A stretch of DNA of 60,234 nucleotides from a virus (IMGVR_UViG_3300037488_001588:1-60234), one strand, 5' to 3'; numbered from the stretch's first letter, positions 34,009 to 43,022 are shown. The notes: a model not told the origin generated them from the letters alone. Program-made: numbers and translations.

Positions 34009-34511
34009 TAGAGTGCCCCCGTATCGGGAATTTCATCGTTGCCATACGGCAGGCCCGGAACTTGACCCGCCGGCAAATTCGGTTGGGTGCCGGGTAGCTG
34101 GTTGAGGCCGCCGGGCGGCTCGCCCGTTTGCTGCGGCACGCGGCGACGGTTGTTCTGCGTGATGCGGTAATCACCCACGGGTCCGATCGGGATGCCGGTG
34201 TTGCCGTACGTGCGGACAGTGCTGCCAGTGACACGTTGCGTCGACTGGTCGGCGACGAACGGCTCGATGCGAGGGTTGGCGATCGGCAGCGGATCGGCGG
34301 GCAGCACGATCGCCCGTAGCTGCTCCTGCGGCTTGTCGAGACACCGCGGGCAGACAAGGATCTGCTTGTTGATCATGCCGGCGCCGGCCCAGTCCCATTG
34401 GAAGCTGAGCTTGTGATGGTTGATCCAGATACCGCAGCGATCGCAGACGGCGAAGGCGCGAGGATTTCGCGCGTTGGCGTATGCGCGGCCGGCGCGCGAG
34501 GCGTAGCTCAT
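34008..34511 (-). CDS. Zinc-ribbon structural protein (167 aa)
   Basis: The N-terminal zinc ribbon has C23-x2-C26 (CDRCGIW) and C54-x2-C57 (CPRCLDK). The middle is ordered; the C-terminal 60 residues are Pro/Gly/Asn-rich and likely flexible (NQLPGTQPNLPAGQVPG). Proteins with this ribbon lie next to tail adaptors in several podoviruses, so a tail or connector accessory role is likely. The ATG overlaps the adaptor stop. Confidence 0.68.
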   Translation of the reverse strand: MSYASRAGRAYANARNPRAFAVCDRCGIWINHHKLSFQWDWAGAGMINKQILVCPRCLDKPQEQLRAIVLPADPLPIANPRIEPFVADQSTQRVTGSTVRTYGNTGIPIGPVGDYRITQNNRRRVPQQTGEPPGGLNQLPGTQPNLPAGQVPGLPYGNDEIPDTGAL

Positions 34512-35200
34512 CGGTAGTACCCTCCGAGCTGCGGCGTCATGTAGATGGCCGCCGTCTCGACGTCCTGCCCCTGCGCCTTCATCAGGCTCTTGTCGGCGAA
34601 CGGCGCGACGGCGCCGATCGCGCCGGGGTTCCAGATGCGAGCGAGCTGGAGAGCCAGCCCGTTGGCGAAGGCCGGGAGCCACCGCAGCGGGAGGTCGGCC
34701 GTCTGGCCAGCCGCAAAGCCGGCGTCTTGGATCTGGCGTACCCGGTAGTAGCGCAGGTACTGCGCGCTGACGCCGTCAGGGACCGGCCACAGCGTGACCT
34801 CCGGGTTGATGAGGCGATCGTACCAGAAGACCGTCGGAAACCCCTCCAGCTCCTTATTTGGGTAGCTGGCGTACTCCGTACGGCTGATCGGCAGGATGAT
34901 GCGGTCCTGCGGGGGCGAGACGCCATCGTCGATGCGTATATAGGCGTCGAGCATGACGATCGTGCTCGGGTCGACGGGGTACGTCGCCTGCCCCTCGACA
35001 AGGGTCTCCTCGACGAGATCGACCTTCCACAGGTTCGGCGTGTCGTTCGACCATTCGGCGAGCATGAGGTTCATCGCCATGCGCGCGCTCTCCATGTGCT
35101 CCTGCACGATGGACGTCGGACGGACTTGGATCAGGTTGTACGCGAACAGGACCAGCTCGCCGAGACTGGGCTGGAAGTCGTAGGTACCGCTAGAGGTCAT
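34508..35200 (-). CDS. Tail accessory/adaptor protein (P22 gp4-like, 230 aa)
   Basis: It fits the P22 gp4-like head-completion family: an N-terminal helix (LGELVLFAYNLIQVRP), the segment ESARMAMNLMLAEWSND, and strands ATYPVDPSTIVMLDAYIR. Such proteins bind the portal ring and start tail assembly. GGGGAGGA precedes the ATG. It is the first gene of the tail block after the fibre gene at 35215-37329. Confidence 0.78.
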   Translation of the reverse strand: MTSSGTYDFQPSLGELVLFAYNLIQVRPTSIVQEHMESARMAMNLMLAEWSNDTPNLWKVDLVEETLVEGQATYPVDPSTIVMLDAYIRIDDGVSPPQDRIILPISRTEYASYPNKELEGFPTVFWYDRLINPEVTLWPVPDGVSAQYLRYYRVRQIQDAGFAAGQTADLPLRWLPAFANGLALQLARIWNPGAIGAVAPFADKSLMKAQGQDVETAAIYMTPQLGGYYR

Positions 35201-35214
35201 CGGGTATTCCTCCC

Positions 35215-37329
35215 CTACAACAACATGAGGAAGTTACCGCCGGAAGTTCCCGCCGCAGGGGCCGTGAACACCCAGCCAGAATTATTGCTGCCGTCAGTGC
35301 TGTTAGCCCCAGCGTACCATGTAGCGCCGCTGCTTGTGGCGGTACTCCTGCTGATAGTCAGGTAGTCGGCACTGACAGTCCCTGTACTCTTGAACAGTGT
35401 GTGAGACGCGGCGGTGGCGCTCTGTATCGTAACCAGATTTCCCAGCGTTCCGCTCACACTCCAGTTGGTGATGGTCTGCGTCGTGCCCGCAGTAAACGAG
35501 AACGTAGTTGGCTGAACGGAATTGGATAGCGTCCCAATCGTATTGCTTCCGGTAACGACAAGCGCACCGGCCCCCGCGTTGTCCACCGTTATCCCACTGT
35601 AGTTGCCGCCGCCCCCGGCAAAGGTTTTGGACGACGCAGAGTCTAGCGCGATAGTGCCTGTGCCGGTGACGGTCATTCCGGAGGAGGTCACAGTCCACGG
35701 CGCGGTGCCGCTGATTGTCCATGTGCCGGACCCGATGACGATTGCGCGTGTGGCTGTGCCGGAATCGGCCCGGACGCCCCCCGCCGCGTCCGTCAGCGTG
35801 ACGTTGAAGCCGTTCGCGTCAAACGTACCCTGAACTACCGCCACCCCATCGTTAGACGCCTTAGAACAGGTAAAATTGTCTTGCAGTTCAACAATGGTAG
35901 AGGGCGCGTTTACCAGCACGCCCGCAGTTGAAGTAATTCCCGCAGACGTAAACAACTGAGTTGTTCGTCCATAAAAACCAAAACTTTGGCGAAACGCGGT
36001 GCCGGCGAACGAGCAGCCGGTGCCAAATATCAGGTTGCCATATATTTGCACACCAAAATCAGGAAAAGTTTTAGGTGACGGCGATATGGAGAGAATCATG
36101 TCGAAGATGGTCACGACCCGCGCCGACATGTCCAGCGTTCCGATATACGGCGGTGTGTCGGTACTGAACGTCACCGTCGCGCCGTCATTCAGACCCGTTG
36201 TGCTGAAGATGCAGGTATCTTGGGGAAGCGGGAAGTTAGCGGCGGAAGGTGTTCCGATGGAGGTCAGCGCCCACGCTGTCGCTGTCCACAAACCGCCCGC
36301 AGCCAGATTCCAATACACCGTCTTCGGCGCGGTAAATGTGACGCCTGAATTACCTTTGCAGTCGCCAAGGCTGCTCCCCGAAATAGGCGCTGCTGAGCCT
36401 GCAATCGTAATATCGCGGAAATCAACATTATCACCGGAAAAAGCGTTGCATGTCAGCGTTACTGCGGTGCCTACCGTAGCCGAACGCAGGAAAGACCGTT
36501 TGGCGAGTGACGCACCTGTGGATATTGAAAGTGTCCCCGTGATTGTGACTCCCCCCGGCGAAGACACGACCACGTCCCGAAAATTAAAAGTTGTGGACGT
36601 AAACGAAAGATTTCTGAACGTGCCTAGATTAGACAAGTTGGGCGCGCTGGCGGCGGCAGTGATATTTACATCGTAATAGGTCTTGCTATTAAAATTTACG
36701 GTGCCGGTCGCGCTAATATTCAACACCGACGTGCCAGCGTTAACCGTTGTCGTCCCGGTAGAGCTATCGGTATACCCATTCGTAGATATCGTGCTGGAGC
36801 CCAAATTCAGGGTTTTTGCTGACGCGCCGGTAAGTTGAAACGTCCCCGTGGCGAGTGTCAGGTTGTAGTTTCCGGTACCGAACGTGCCCGCTGAAAGCGC
36901 CGACGTTCCCGATCCTCCAACTGTCAGCGCACTGCCGAGAGTCCACTCGCCACCTACACCACTGAAAATTATTGACGGCGCAAAACTCACGCCGTTTGTA
37001 GTGACGGTTCTTCCGGTGGACGTGGAAGAAAAAGTGATCGTCCCGGTGCTTGTCCAGAGCGTGCCGGACAACAGCGACATCGACCCGCGAATGTTTAGCG
37101 TTGGCGACGTGCCCGTGGCGAACGTCACCGTTCCAGCGGATACGGTAATGTCGAGGCACGCAAGGGCACCCGTCATCGTTACGGTGTAGGTGCCTGCCTG
37201 ATCGAAGAACACATTGTCGGCAACGGTGGGAACGGAGAAGCCGCTACTCCCACCAGACGCATCAGACCAGTTTGTCGTGGAAGAAGTATTCCACGTTCCG
37301 GCACCGCCTACCCAGTACCTGTCGGCCAT
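35215..37329 (-). CDS. Large beta-rich fibre or adhesin-like protein (704 aa)
   Basis: MADRYWVGGAGTWNTSSTT is a recognisable start shared with phage surface and fibre proteins. The rest is a long run of short Thr/Ser/Gly strands (GTFQLTGASAKTLNLGSST and similar), consistent with a beta-helix or beta-solenoid fibre. No enzyme motif seen. It shares TAATG with the preceding small gene. The base composition is slightly AT-richer than its neighbours, suggesting acquisition from another source. Confidence 0.72.
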   Translation of the reverse strand: MADRYWVGGAGTWNTSSTTNWSDASGGSSGFSVPTVADNVFFDQAGTYTVTMTGALACLDITVSAGTVTFATGTSPTLNIRGSMSLLSGTLWTSTGTITFSSTSTGRTVTTNGVSFAPSIIFSGVGGEWTLGSALTVGGSGTSALSAGTFGTGNYNLTLATGTFQLTGASAKTLNLGSSTISTNGYTDSSTGTTTVNAGTSVLNISATGTVNFNSKTYYDVNITAAASAPNLSNLGTFRNLSFTSTTFNFRDVVVSSPGGVTITGTLSISTGASLAKRSFLRSATVGTAVTLTCNAFSGDNVDFRDITIAGSAAPISGSSLGDCKGNSGVTFTAPKTVYWNLAAGGLWTATAWALTSIGTPSAANFPLPQDTCIFSTTGLNDGATVTFSTDTPPYIGTLDMSARVVTIFDMILSISPSPKTFPDFGVQIYGNLIFGTGCSFAGTAFRQSFGFYGRTTQLFTSAGITSTAGVLVNAPSTIVELQDNFTCSKASNDGVAVVQGTFDANGFNVTLTDAAGGVRADSGTATRAIVIGSGTWTISGTAPWTVTSSGMTVTGTGTIALDSASSKTFAGGGGNYSGITVDNAGAGALVVTGSNTIGTLSNSVQPTTFSFTAGTTQTITNWSVSGTLGNLVTIQSATAASHTLFKSTGTVSADYLTISRSTATSSGATWYAGANSTDGSNNSGWVFTAPAAGTSGGNFLMLL

Positions 37330-37502
37330 TAAAGGTCCTCCGGCTCCGGTAACGGCGCGCTTACAATCTCAATCCAGCTATCACGACGCTGCTCCTTGAG
37401 GGCGTCTATTGCGGCGTCTGTCATGCCGTGATCTTCAGGCAAGTGTAGAGCGTCTCTGAAGACTCCGTATGCGGTAGAATATTCAAAATCAATCTTGACC
37501 AT
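37329..37502 (-). CDS. Hypothetical small protein (57 aa)
   Basis: Start MVKIDFEYSTAYGVFRDAL, ending PLPEPEDL; acidic. It resembles short fibre-adjacent proteins that may act as assembly chaperones, but there is no sequence proof. It fits exactly between two virion genes (1-base gap before, TAATG overlap after), which supports it as a real gene. Confidence 0.65.
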   Translation of the reverse strand: MVKIDFEYSTAYGVFRDALHLPEDHGMTDAAIDALKEQRRDSWIEIVSAPLPEPEDL

Positions 37503-37503
37503 G

Positions 37504-38046
37504 TTACGACTGTGTCGTTACCGCGACGACATCCCAAAAGGATTCGTCTGAGTTATAAACGCACCCGACGTAAGTTACTTTGCTTGCGGTAGTCGTAGTC
37601 GGGAGAGTTACGCCGATGGCCCTGAATGACCCGGAGCCTGCCACCGTCCAAGTCAGAAGTCGTGGCGTGCCGTCATCCTTGAACCGAAATAGAAGTTTGT
37701 CGCCGTTGAGAGGGGTTCCTCCGGTTGCCGCGTTTATAGTAAGCCCCACGGCCAACGCCGTGAACACGTAAACATCAGCCGTTGCAATGCTTGGCGTGAC
37801 CGAAGACGCCGACGCCGCAGACGATGCGCGCGGGTCGATTCTTTTAGCTGTCAGCGTTTGCGTGTCCGTCGTGCCGACTATGGCCCCCGTTGGCGCGGGC
37901 AGTTCCCCAACGATCCCGGCGTTGTCGTATAGAATGCGCCCGGTCGTGCCGTTGACGATGGGGCTCGTGCCGATAGTAATATCACCGCCGCCGCCGCCGG
38001 CCTGCGTGATCGTTAGGCCGCTGCCGGAAAGAGATAGCCCGCTCAC
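37504..38046 (-). CDS. Fibre or structural protein (180 aa)
   Basis: The N-terminal Gly/Ser-rich strand region (MSGLSLSGSGLTITQAGGGG) is followed by GRILYDNAGIVGELP near residues 36-50. This motif is shared with the gene at 33463-34008 and, more loosely, with the fibre at 13662-15248. The C-terminal 100 residues form a compact beta-rich domain. ATGA overlap with the upstream gene. Confidence 0.65.
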   Translation of the reverse strand: MSGLSLSGSGLTITQAGGGGGDITIGTSPIVNGTTGRILYDNAGIVGELPAPTGAIVGTTDTQTLTAKRIDPRASSAASASSVTPSIATADVYVFTALAVGLTINAATGGTPLNGDKLLFRFKDDGTPRLLTWTVAGSGSFRAIGVTLPTTTTASKVTYVGCVYNSDESFWDVVAVTTQS

Positions 38047-38696
38047 AGGCTCACGCTCCCAGACTGGATAATAGTTGCCGTCGTGGAGCCCGCGCCGCTA
38101 TTCAACAGAACACGAACATAGCGGGGGGTGAAAGCGTAGTTAGTCTGCTGCGCCGTGGTAGCCGCGACGACCTCGGTGTCGGCGCTGTCAATCCACGTCA
38201 TGCTGGCCGCCGTTGTGGGGTTCGTCGGGTCGTTGGGGTCATCCAGCGACTGCTGAAGGGTGTAATTGACCGTCCCGCTGACGTTAAGCTGAACAGCAAC
38301 GGCCGGAAGCGCCCACGGGTCCAACATAACCCACGGGCTAGCCGCCACGTCGTTCGTGCCGAGGGACAGGTTGCCGGTCAGCGCCGCGCTGCAGTAGGCG
38401 CTCGTCACTGTCTTATAGTCGAGGACGGATGCCACGGTGCTGTTGTTGACCAGCGTCAACGTCTCGCTGACCGAACTCCCCGACCAGTTGGTGCCGGTCA
38501 TCGTGACGGTTTTGGTGGTCTCGTCGGCCGTCGTCGTGAACAGGACACGACGCGCGTTGTCGAACGTGGCCACGCCGCCGCTGACGAGAGAGCCGTTGAG
38601 TACGACCGCGCCGGCTGACGCCACGCCCGACGCGGTGCGGACGTTGGTAGCGCTGGCCGTCGTAAGAGGGCCTACTGTGACTGTGATAGGACGCAT
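38043..38696 (-). CDS. Conserved virion protein (217 aa)
   Basis: MRPITVTVGPLTTASATNV begins a beta-rich protein with many Thr and Val residues and a C-terminal TPRYVRVLLNSGAGSTTATI. This general type lies downstream of capsid genes in many podoviruses. It may decorate the head or the tail. AAAGGAAAA precedes the ATG. Function not established. Confidence 0.65.
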   Translation of the reverse strand: MRPITVTVGPLTTASATNVRTASGVASAGAVVLNGSLVSGGVATFDNARRVLFTTTADETTKTVTMTGTNWSGSSVSETLTLVNNSTVASVLDYKTVTSAYCSAALTGNLSLGTNDVAASPWVMLDPWALPAVAVQLNVSGTVNYTLQQSLDDPNDPTNPTTAASMTWIDSADTEVVAATTAQQTNYAFTPRYVRVLLNSGAGSTTATIIQSGSVSL

Positions 38697-38764
38697 TCAG
38701 GTTTTCCTTTCCCGGCGCGCCGCGATCACGTCATCAGAAGCACGCCTCCAATTGAGGCATAAGA

Positions 38765-39049
38765 CTAGTGCGAGGAGCCGTCGGTCTTGCGTCCGGCCGG
38801 CGCATTGCCGACGCGGGCCGACGAGAACGGGCTGGCGTTGGAGCCGGTGCGCCCGCCGCTCTTGCGCGGCATGCGACCACCGTTTTTCATCGGCGCGTCG
38901 CCGTCCACCTTGCCGCCGCTCTTGCGAGCCTTGGCCGGTCCGGTGATCTTCGGCGCCTTGTTGCGCCCGACCGGCATCGGCTCGTGCTTCCAGTCCTTGT
39001 CGCCCTTGGCCGGACCCGAGGTGCCCGGACCCATCTTACGTCCCTTCAT
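38765..39049 (-). CDS. Basic GG-motif protein (94 aa)
   Basis: A highly basic, probably disordered protein that starts MKGRKMGPGTSGPAKGDK. Three copies of a Lys/Asn/Ser-GG-Arg/Lys motif (RKSGGKV, KNGGRMP, RKSGGRTG) are also found in the 630-residue basic protein at 44561-46453. GGAG lies 7 bases before the ATG at 39049. A DNA- or scaffold-binding role inside the capsid is a reasonable guess. Confidence 0.65.
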   Translation of the reverse strand: MKGRKMGPGTSGPAKGDKDWKHEPMPVGRNKAPKITGPAKARKSGGKVDGDAPMKNGGRMPRKSGGRTGSNASPFSSARVGNAPAGRKTDGSSH

Positions 39050-39059
39050 GATCCTGCTC

Positions 39060-40097
39060 CTACGTCGGCTTGACGGCGTTGCCGTTGGTGGCCGCAGTCG
39101 GCGAGCCGCCATTGACATACATGTTGGCGAGGGCGTTGGTGTCGCCCCAGTTCGTGCTGCTGTCACCAATGAACACACAGTTGTCCATCAGCAGCAGGCC
39201 GCCCGGCGAGGCGTTGGTCATCGACGCGATGACGGTCTGGGCCGTGCCGCCGCTCGACATGGCGTTGACGAACTTGCAGCGATCGAAGATCTGGTCGCGA
39301 TCCATGCAGCTGGCGCCCGTGCCGAGGATGCTCAGCACGCCGGCATTGGTGGCCAGCATCGGGAAGACGCAGTTGCGGAACACGTTGCGAGGCGTGCCGG
39401 CGGCGAACTCAAGGCTCGCGTTGGCGACCGTGCGCGCGGTCGTATCGAGACCGATGACGCAGCCGTCGAAGGTGTTCTCGCCGGTCGACCCGCTGACGAG
39501 AAGAGCGCGTGCGCCCGTGCCCTGCGCGGAGGCAGCGTCGCCGAAGCCGCCGAACTGGACGTTGGAGTAGTAGTTGCGACCGCCCGTGTCGGACCAGCCG
39601 ACCATGCTGGCGCTGCCGGTCGAGAAACCGACGTACGTCGAGATGTTCGAGAAGATGCAACCCTGCGCCGTGACCGACACGAAGACGTCGGCGTTGAACG
39701 TGGTCGCGGTGTAGGTGCCGGTCGGCGGCGCGAGGCGGGCGCGGGCGGCGAAGGCCGTCGGAGCAGCCATGCCGACGATGTGGCAGGCGGCCTTGGCCCA
39801 GACCAGCGTGCCGGTCGTGGCCGTCGAGTCGGCGATCTGCGCGTTGGCCAGCGAGAGACGCTGCGTGGCCGTCGTGCTGCCGTCGCCGACGATGACCGCG
39901 ACGTCGTTCTGGCCTGCGGTCATCCTGACCTGAGCCATGTAGAGCGTCTTCAGCGGCGCATCGGCCGCTCCGCTGTTGCCGTCGCCACCGTTGACGTAGT
40001 CGACGAAGAAGACGTTGCCCGTGGTCAGAGGGAGACCGGACATCCCCATCGTGGGGACGCCGGCAACCTCAAGACCGCTCAGATGCGTGACACCCAT
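39060..40097 (-). CDS. Head fibre or decoration protein (345 aa)
   Basis: The N-terminal peptide FFVDYVNGGDGNSGAADAPL resembles the start of phage proteins with right-handed beta-helix folds. Repeated short strands with N-x-F/V spacing (GCIFSNISTY, NTFDGCVIGL, NVFRNCVFPM) support a beta-helix. It directly follows the major capsid gene, so head decoration or a capsid fibre is likely. The evidence is fold-type, not family-specific. Confidence 0.68.
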   Translation of the reverse strand: MGVTHLSGLEVAGVPTMGMSGLPLTTGNVFFVDYVNGGDGNSGAADAPLKTLYMAQVRMTAGQNDVAVIVGDGSTTATQRLSLANAQIADSTATTGTLVWAKAACHIVGMAAPTAFAARARLAPPTGTYTATTFNADVFVSVTAQGCIFSNISTYVGFSTGSASMVGWSDTGGRNYYSNVQFGGFGDAASAQGTGARALLVSGSTGENTFDGCVIGLDTTARTVANASLEFAAGTPRNVFRNCVFPMLATNAGVLSILGTGASCMDRDQIFDRCKFVNAMSSGGTAQTVIASMTNASPGGLLLMDNCVFIGDSSTNWGDTNALANMYVNGGSPTAATNGNAVKPT

Positions 40098-40139
40098 AGT
40101 CGTATCCTTTCGACCGCCGTCAGTGGGCGGTTCTCAAGC

Positions 40140-41054
40140 TTAGGAGGTCGGGAAAGAGCCGTAGATCGAGCGCCAGTTGTAGTAGGCGAACGAGTAGCGC
40201 TCGTAGCCCTTGACCAGCAGGTTGTCGGTGATGAAGTCCACCTGCATGTCGGTCTCGAACTTGATGCGCTCCATGTAGGAGAGCCCGGCAATGTTCGTGA
40301 GCAGGAACCACGGGAAGGCCGAGGTGAGGAAGTCCATCACCATGTAGCCTTCCGGCAGGCCGTTGGCCACGAAGCCGATCGCGTTGATGTCGTTGTCGGC
40401 CGTGCCGGGCCGCAGCTCGGTCTTGGTCAGACGAACGGCGACAGGCTCGTTCTGCGGCGCGATGATCAGCTTCCGGGCACGCGCGAAGGTCTTGAGGCCG
40501 GCGATGTCGCGGAAGTTCGTGCGGATCGAGATCTGGCCGTTGAGCAGCGACGCCTCGTTGAGGTCGACGTCGATGGTCGGACGGTTGGCGACCGTGCTGC
40601 CATCGATCGGGTGAGCGGTGGAGCAGAGCGCCACGCCGTCGCCGCCGATGTTCGCGTTGTAGGTCGTCGCCGTGTTGAAGAGGTTCGCGCCGTAGATTTC
40701 CTTGGTCTGGTGGAAGCTCTCCATCAGGCCGAGGTTCGACGGGTTGAACTGGCTCTTGTAGAGGTTGTCGTCGATCGCCTTGCGGGTCATCGCGTACCCG
40801 AGAGCGATCTCGATGTGCTCCTGATTGTAGACGAAGCGCTCGCCTGCGCCGTTGTCGAAGGCGGTCTGGCCGCCTTCGGTCTTCAGCTGCGCGAGACCGA
40901 GGTACCGCATTTCGGCGGTGCGCTCCAAGGCCATCTTCGAGTCGTACTTCGTGAAGACCTTGTCGTACTGCGAGGGGATCTGCTCGTACTTGCCCTCGAC
41001 ACCACGAAGGCCCGGGAGCAGCAGATCCTTGATCTGGGAGAGATTGACGACCAT
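40140..41054 (-). CDS. Major capsid protein (304 aa)
   Basis: It fits the Mu-type major head subunit family of the HK97 fold. N-terminal LLLPGLRGVEGKYEQIPSQY, central FVYNQEHIEIALGYAMTRKA and C-terminal IKFETDMQVDFITDNLL are typical blocks. No protease domain is fused. It lies downstream of scaffold and co-chaperonin genes and before the decoration gene. It should be the most abundant virion protein. Confidence 0.85.
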   Translation of the reverse strand: MVVNLSQIKDLLLPGLRGVEGKYEQIPSQYDKVFTKYDSKMALERTAEMRYLGLAQLKTEGGQTAFDNGAGERFVYNQEHIEIALGYAMTRKAIDDNLYKSQFNPSNLGLMESFHQTKEIYGANLFNTATTYNANIGGDGVALCSTAHPIDGSTVANRPTIDVDLNEASLLNGQISIRTNFRDIAGLKTFARARKLIIAPQNEPVAVRLTKTELRPGTADNDINAIGFVANGLPEGYMVMDFLTSAFPWFLLTNIAGLSYMERIKFETDMQVDFITDNLLVKGYERYSFAYYNWRSIYGSFPTS

Positions 41055-41066
41055 GGGTGCGGCTCC

Positions 41067-41702
41067 TTAGCTGATACCGGTGGGGCCTGCGCCGTTGTTG
41101 CGCATCCACTCGTTGTTGAAGCCGACGATCACACGGTTGTAAGCGGACGCCGGGTCGGAGCCGGGGCCCGCGTTGTAGTCGGCGCCGAGGCCGATCAGAC
41201 CACGCACGATGAACGGGAAGGTAACCGTGGTGGCGAGCGAGTTGAGGTATGCCCCCGACAGGCCGGTCGACGTGTTGCCGGTGCCGATCGCGAACTGCGC
41301 ATACTGGCCGATCGGCGAGCTGGTCATCGTGGTCGGCGTGCCGGTGATGTTGAAGGTGGTGCTGTTGCCCATGACGACGAACTGGGCGTTCGGGTCGTCG
41401 ATGACGTACGCCTCTACGTCGCCCGTAGCGTCGGAGCCCGGCCAGTAGTTGGACCAGACGGTCCGCTTCTGGCTGGTCGACAAATACTTGCAGCCCGAGA
41501 AGATGCCTGCGAGGACTGTGGTGCCCGGCGAGCCGACGACGATGTAGCCCGTGGCCGTGCCGATGACCGGCATGACGGGGTCGCCGTTGTAGATCGCAGC
41601 CGCATTCGATGCGACGCGACGGACGGACTGGTTGAAGGTCGGGACGCCTCCCGAGCCGCCGAAGTACTGGCTGAAGCCGAAGGGGGCATTAACATTACTC
41701 AT
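41067..41702 (-). CDS. Capsid decoration or structural protein (211 aa)
   Basis: The start MSNVNAPFGFSQYFGGSGG is shared with a widespread phage structural protein family encoded beside the major capsid. The remainder is beta-rich (GTATGYIVVGSPGTTVLAG). The ATG at 41702 is preferred, with GGAGGA 10 bases before it; a GTG at 41711 is possible. A role as cement or minor capsid protein is inferred. Confidence 0.75.
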   Translation of the reverse strand: MSNVNAPFGFSQYFGGSGGVPTFNQSVRRVASNAAAIYNGDPVMPVIGTATGYIVVGSPGTTVLAGIFSGCKYLSTSQKRTVWSNYWPGSDATGDVEAYVIDDPNAQFVVMGNSTTFNITGTPTTMTSSPIGQYAQFAIGTGNTSTGLSGAYLNSLATTVTFPFIVRGLIGLGADYNAGPGSDPASAYNRVIVGFNNEWMRNNGAGPTGIS

Positions 41703-41827
41703 GACGGACACTCCTCCTTGAGGAGAGCGTCGAAGTCATGCACCGGGCCGACTGTCGTCGCGAAAAATCGCGGAGTACGTCCCGAGACGCACTATGATCT
41801 GTTCCACGATGTCAGTGCATCAAACTG

Positions 41828-41856
41828 TTGTAAAGCGCGATATGAGGTACTATGAC
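41828..41856 (+). promoter_or_regulatory. Promoter of the HNH gene
   Basis: TTGTAA (41828-41833), a 17-base spacer and TATGAC (41851-41856). The expected RNA start near 41863 is about 3 bases before the ATG at 41866, so the message would be almost leaderless. Confidence 0.5.
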
Positions 41857-41865
41857 GTGTTGACC

Positions 41866-42381
41866 ATGGAGATATCGCAAAAGCAGCTACCGTCCGCCGA
41901 CGAATTACGCCGGCTATTCCTGTACGACCCACGCACTGGCCGACTTACTTGGCGCATTCGACCCGGACGAAATACGCAGGCAGGCGACCTCGCAGGCTGT
42001 CTTATGTCGACCGGATATCGCCGCGTGAAAATCAAAGGCCACCCATTTACCGAGCACCGCGTTATTTGGAAATTACACTACGGCACCGAGCCGCCGCCGT
42101 ATGTCGATCACCGCAATACCGACAAGACCGACAATAGGATTGCGAATCTGCGCGAAACAACTCGTCGTCAGAATTGCCACAACAGTCGCTTATCGAAGCG
42201 TAATACATCCGGCTTCAAAGGTGTGCATTTCAACTCTCGTCGCAACCAGTTTGAAGCCAACATCCGTATCAACGGCCGACTGAAATTTCTTGGGCGTTAT
42301 GCGTCGGGCCTTGCGGCTCACGAAGCCTACTGCGCCGCCGGGCGTAAATTCTTCGGTTCGTATTTCAATTCCGGCCAGTAG
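41866..42381 (+). CDS. HNH-AP2 homing endonuclease (171 aa)
   Basis: A free-standing HNH nuclease with a C-terminal AP2 DNA-binding domain. The N-terminus LPSADELRRLFLYDPRTGRL is a family hallmark, the HNH core is EHRVIWKLHYG then YVDHRNTDKTDNRIANLR, and the AP2 part is SGFKGVHFNSRRNQFEANIR. It is encoded opposite to the surrounding head genes, in a gap between two structural genes, and has its own promoter. It is a typical selfish insertion. Upstream in-frame codons could add up to 24 residues, but they precede the promoter -10. Confidence 0.88.
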   Translation: MEISQKQLPSADELRRLFLYDPRTGRLTWRIRPGRNTQAGDLAGCLMSTGYRRVKIKGHPFTEHRVIWKLHYGTEPPPYVDHRNTDKTDNRIANLRETTRRQNCHNSRLSKRNTSGFKGVHFNSRRNQFEANIRINGRLKFLGRYASGLAAHEAYCAAGRKFFGSYFNSGQ

Positions 42382-42390
42382 CGCGCAGTG

Positions 42391-42417
42391 AAAAGCCCCG
42401 CTCTTTCGAGCGGGGCT
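42391..42417 (-). terminator. Intrinsic terminator before the HNH insertion
   Basis: A 10-bp stem (AGCCCCGCTC with its complement, 42394-42403 and 42408-42417) and a 4-base loop are followed on the minus strand by TTT (42393-42391). It ends the leftward transcript just after the 197-residue head gene. The capsid genes further left would then need read-through or a separate promoter. Confidence 0.75.
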
Positions 42418-42428
42418 CATGTAGTCGG

Positions 42429-43022
42429 CTAGTCCCGTGGTATCTCGACCGGTCCGTAGCCCTTCTTGACCGCAACGGGCGCGCCCGGATGCGTGCCGCG
42501 CTCGAACGTGCCGGCCGGCGCCGAGGCCAGCTGCTCTTCCTTCGCGCGCACCTGATTGCGTGCCGCGAGGAGATCGCGGGCCTTCACCTTGTCGGTGACG
42601 GCCTTCGGTCGCTCCATGAGCATCAGGCCGTCGAGATGGATGAAGGCCTCTGCGCTGCCGGGCGGCATCAGCTCGGGATGGCGCTCGGTCGGGACGTTCT
42701 CCCAGCCGCCACGGTCGATGACCGTGCGGTACTGCGGATCTTCCTTGTTGTAGACGGTCCAGCGCTTCCACTCGTAGGTCCACCCGTCGGGGACGACGGA
42801 CGGATCGACGTGGAACTTGTCCTCTCCCGTTGTGAGCATCGAGTCGTCGCCGAGGATCTCGGCCGTACGGGCGTCGGCTCGCGCCCGATCGTCTGCGCTC
42901 ATGCTCGACCGCATGGGCGACCGCTCAAGCGTGGGCGTCTTCTCGACCACGGTCTTCATCACCGGCTCTGCCGGTGCCTCGGTGACGTGCGAACGGGTGC
43001 GACGGCGGCGGCGGGGTTCCAT
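42429..43022 (-). CDS. Conserved head-region protein (197 aa)
   Basis: A basic N-terminus (MEPRRRRRTRSHV) is followed by a conserved core DGWTYEWKRWTVYNKEDPQY and ENVPTERHPELMP. A protein with this core follows the scaffold gene in many podoviruses; its role is unknown. The arginine-rich start could contact DNA or scaffold. It overlaps the scaffold stop (ATGA) and is followed by a terminator. Confidence 0.72.
   Translation of the reverse strand: MEPRRRRRTRSHVTEAPAEPVMKTVVEKTPTLERSPMRSSMSADDRARADARTAEILGDDSMLTTGEDKFHVDPSVVPDGWTYEWKRWTVYNKEDPQYRTVIDRGGWENVPTERHPELMPPGSAEAFIHLDGLMLMERPKAVTDKVKARDLLAARNQVRAKEEQLASAPAGTFERGTHPGAPVAVKKGYGPVEIPRD

Noticed and set aside
38787-41855. Plus-strand open frame of 1022 codons across capsid genes
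   Set aside because: It runs antisense through several clearly coding genes with confident families (major capsid, decoration proteins), so it is a shadow frame.
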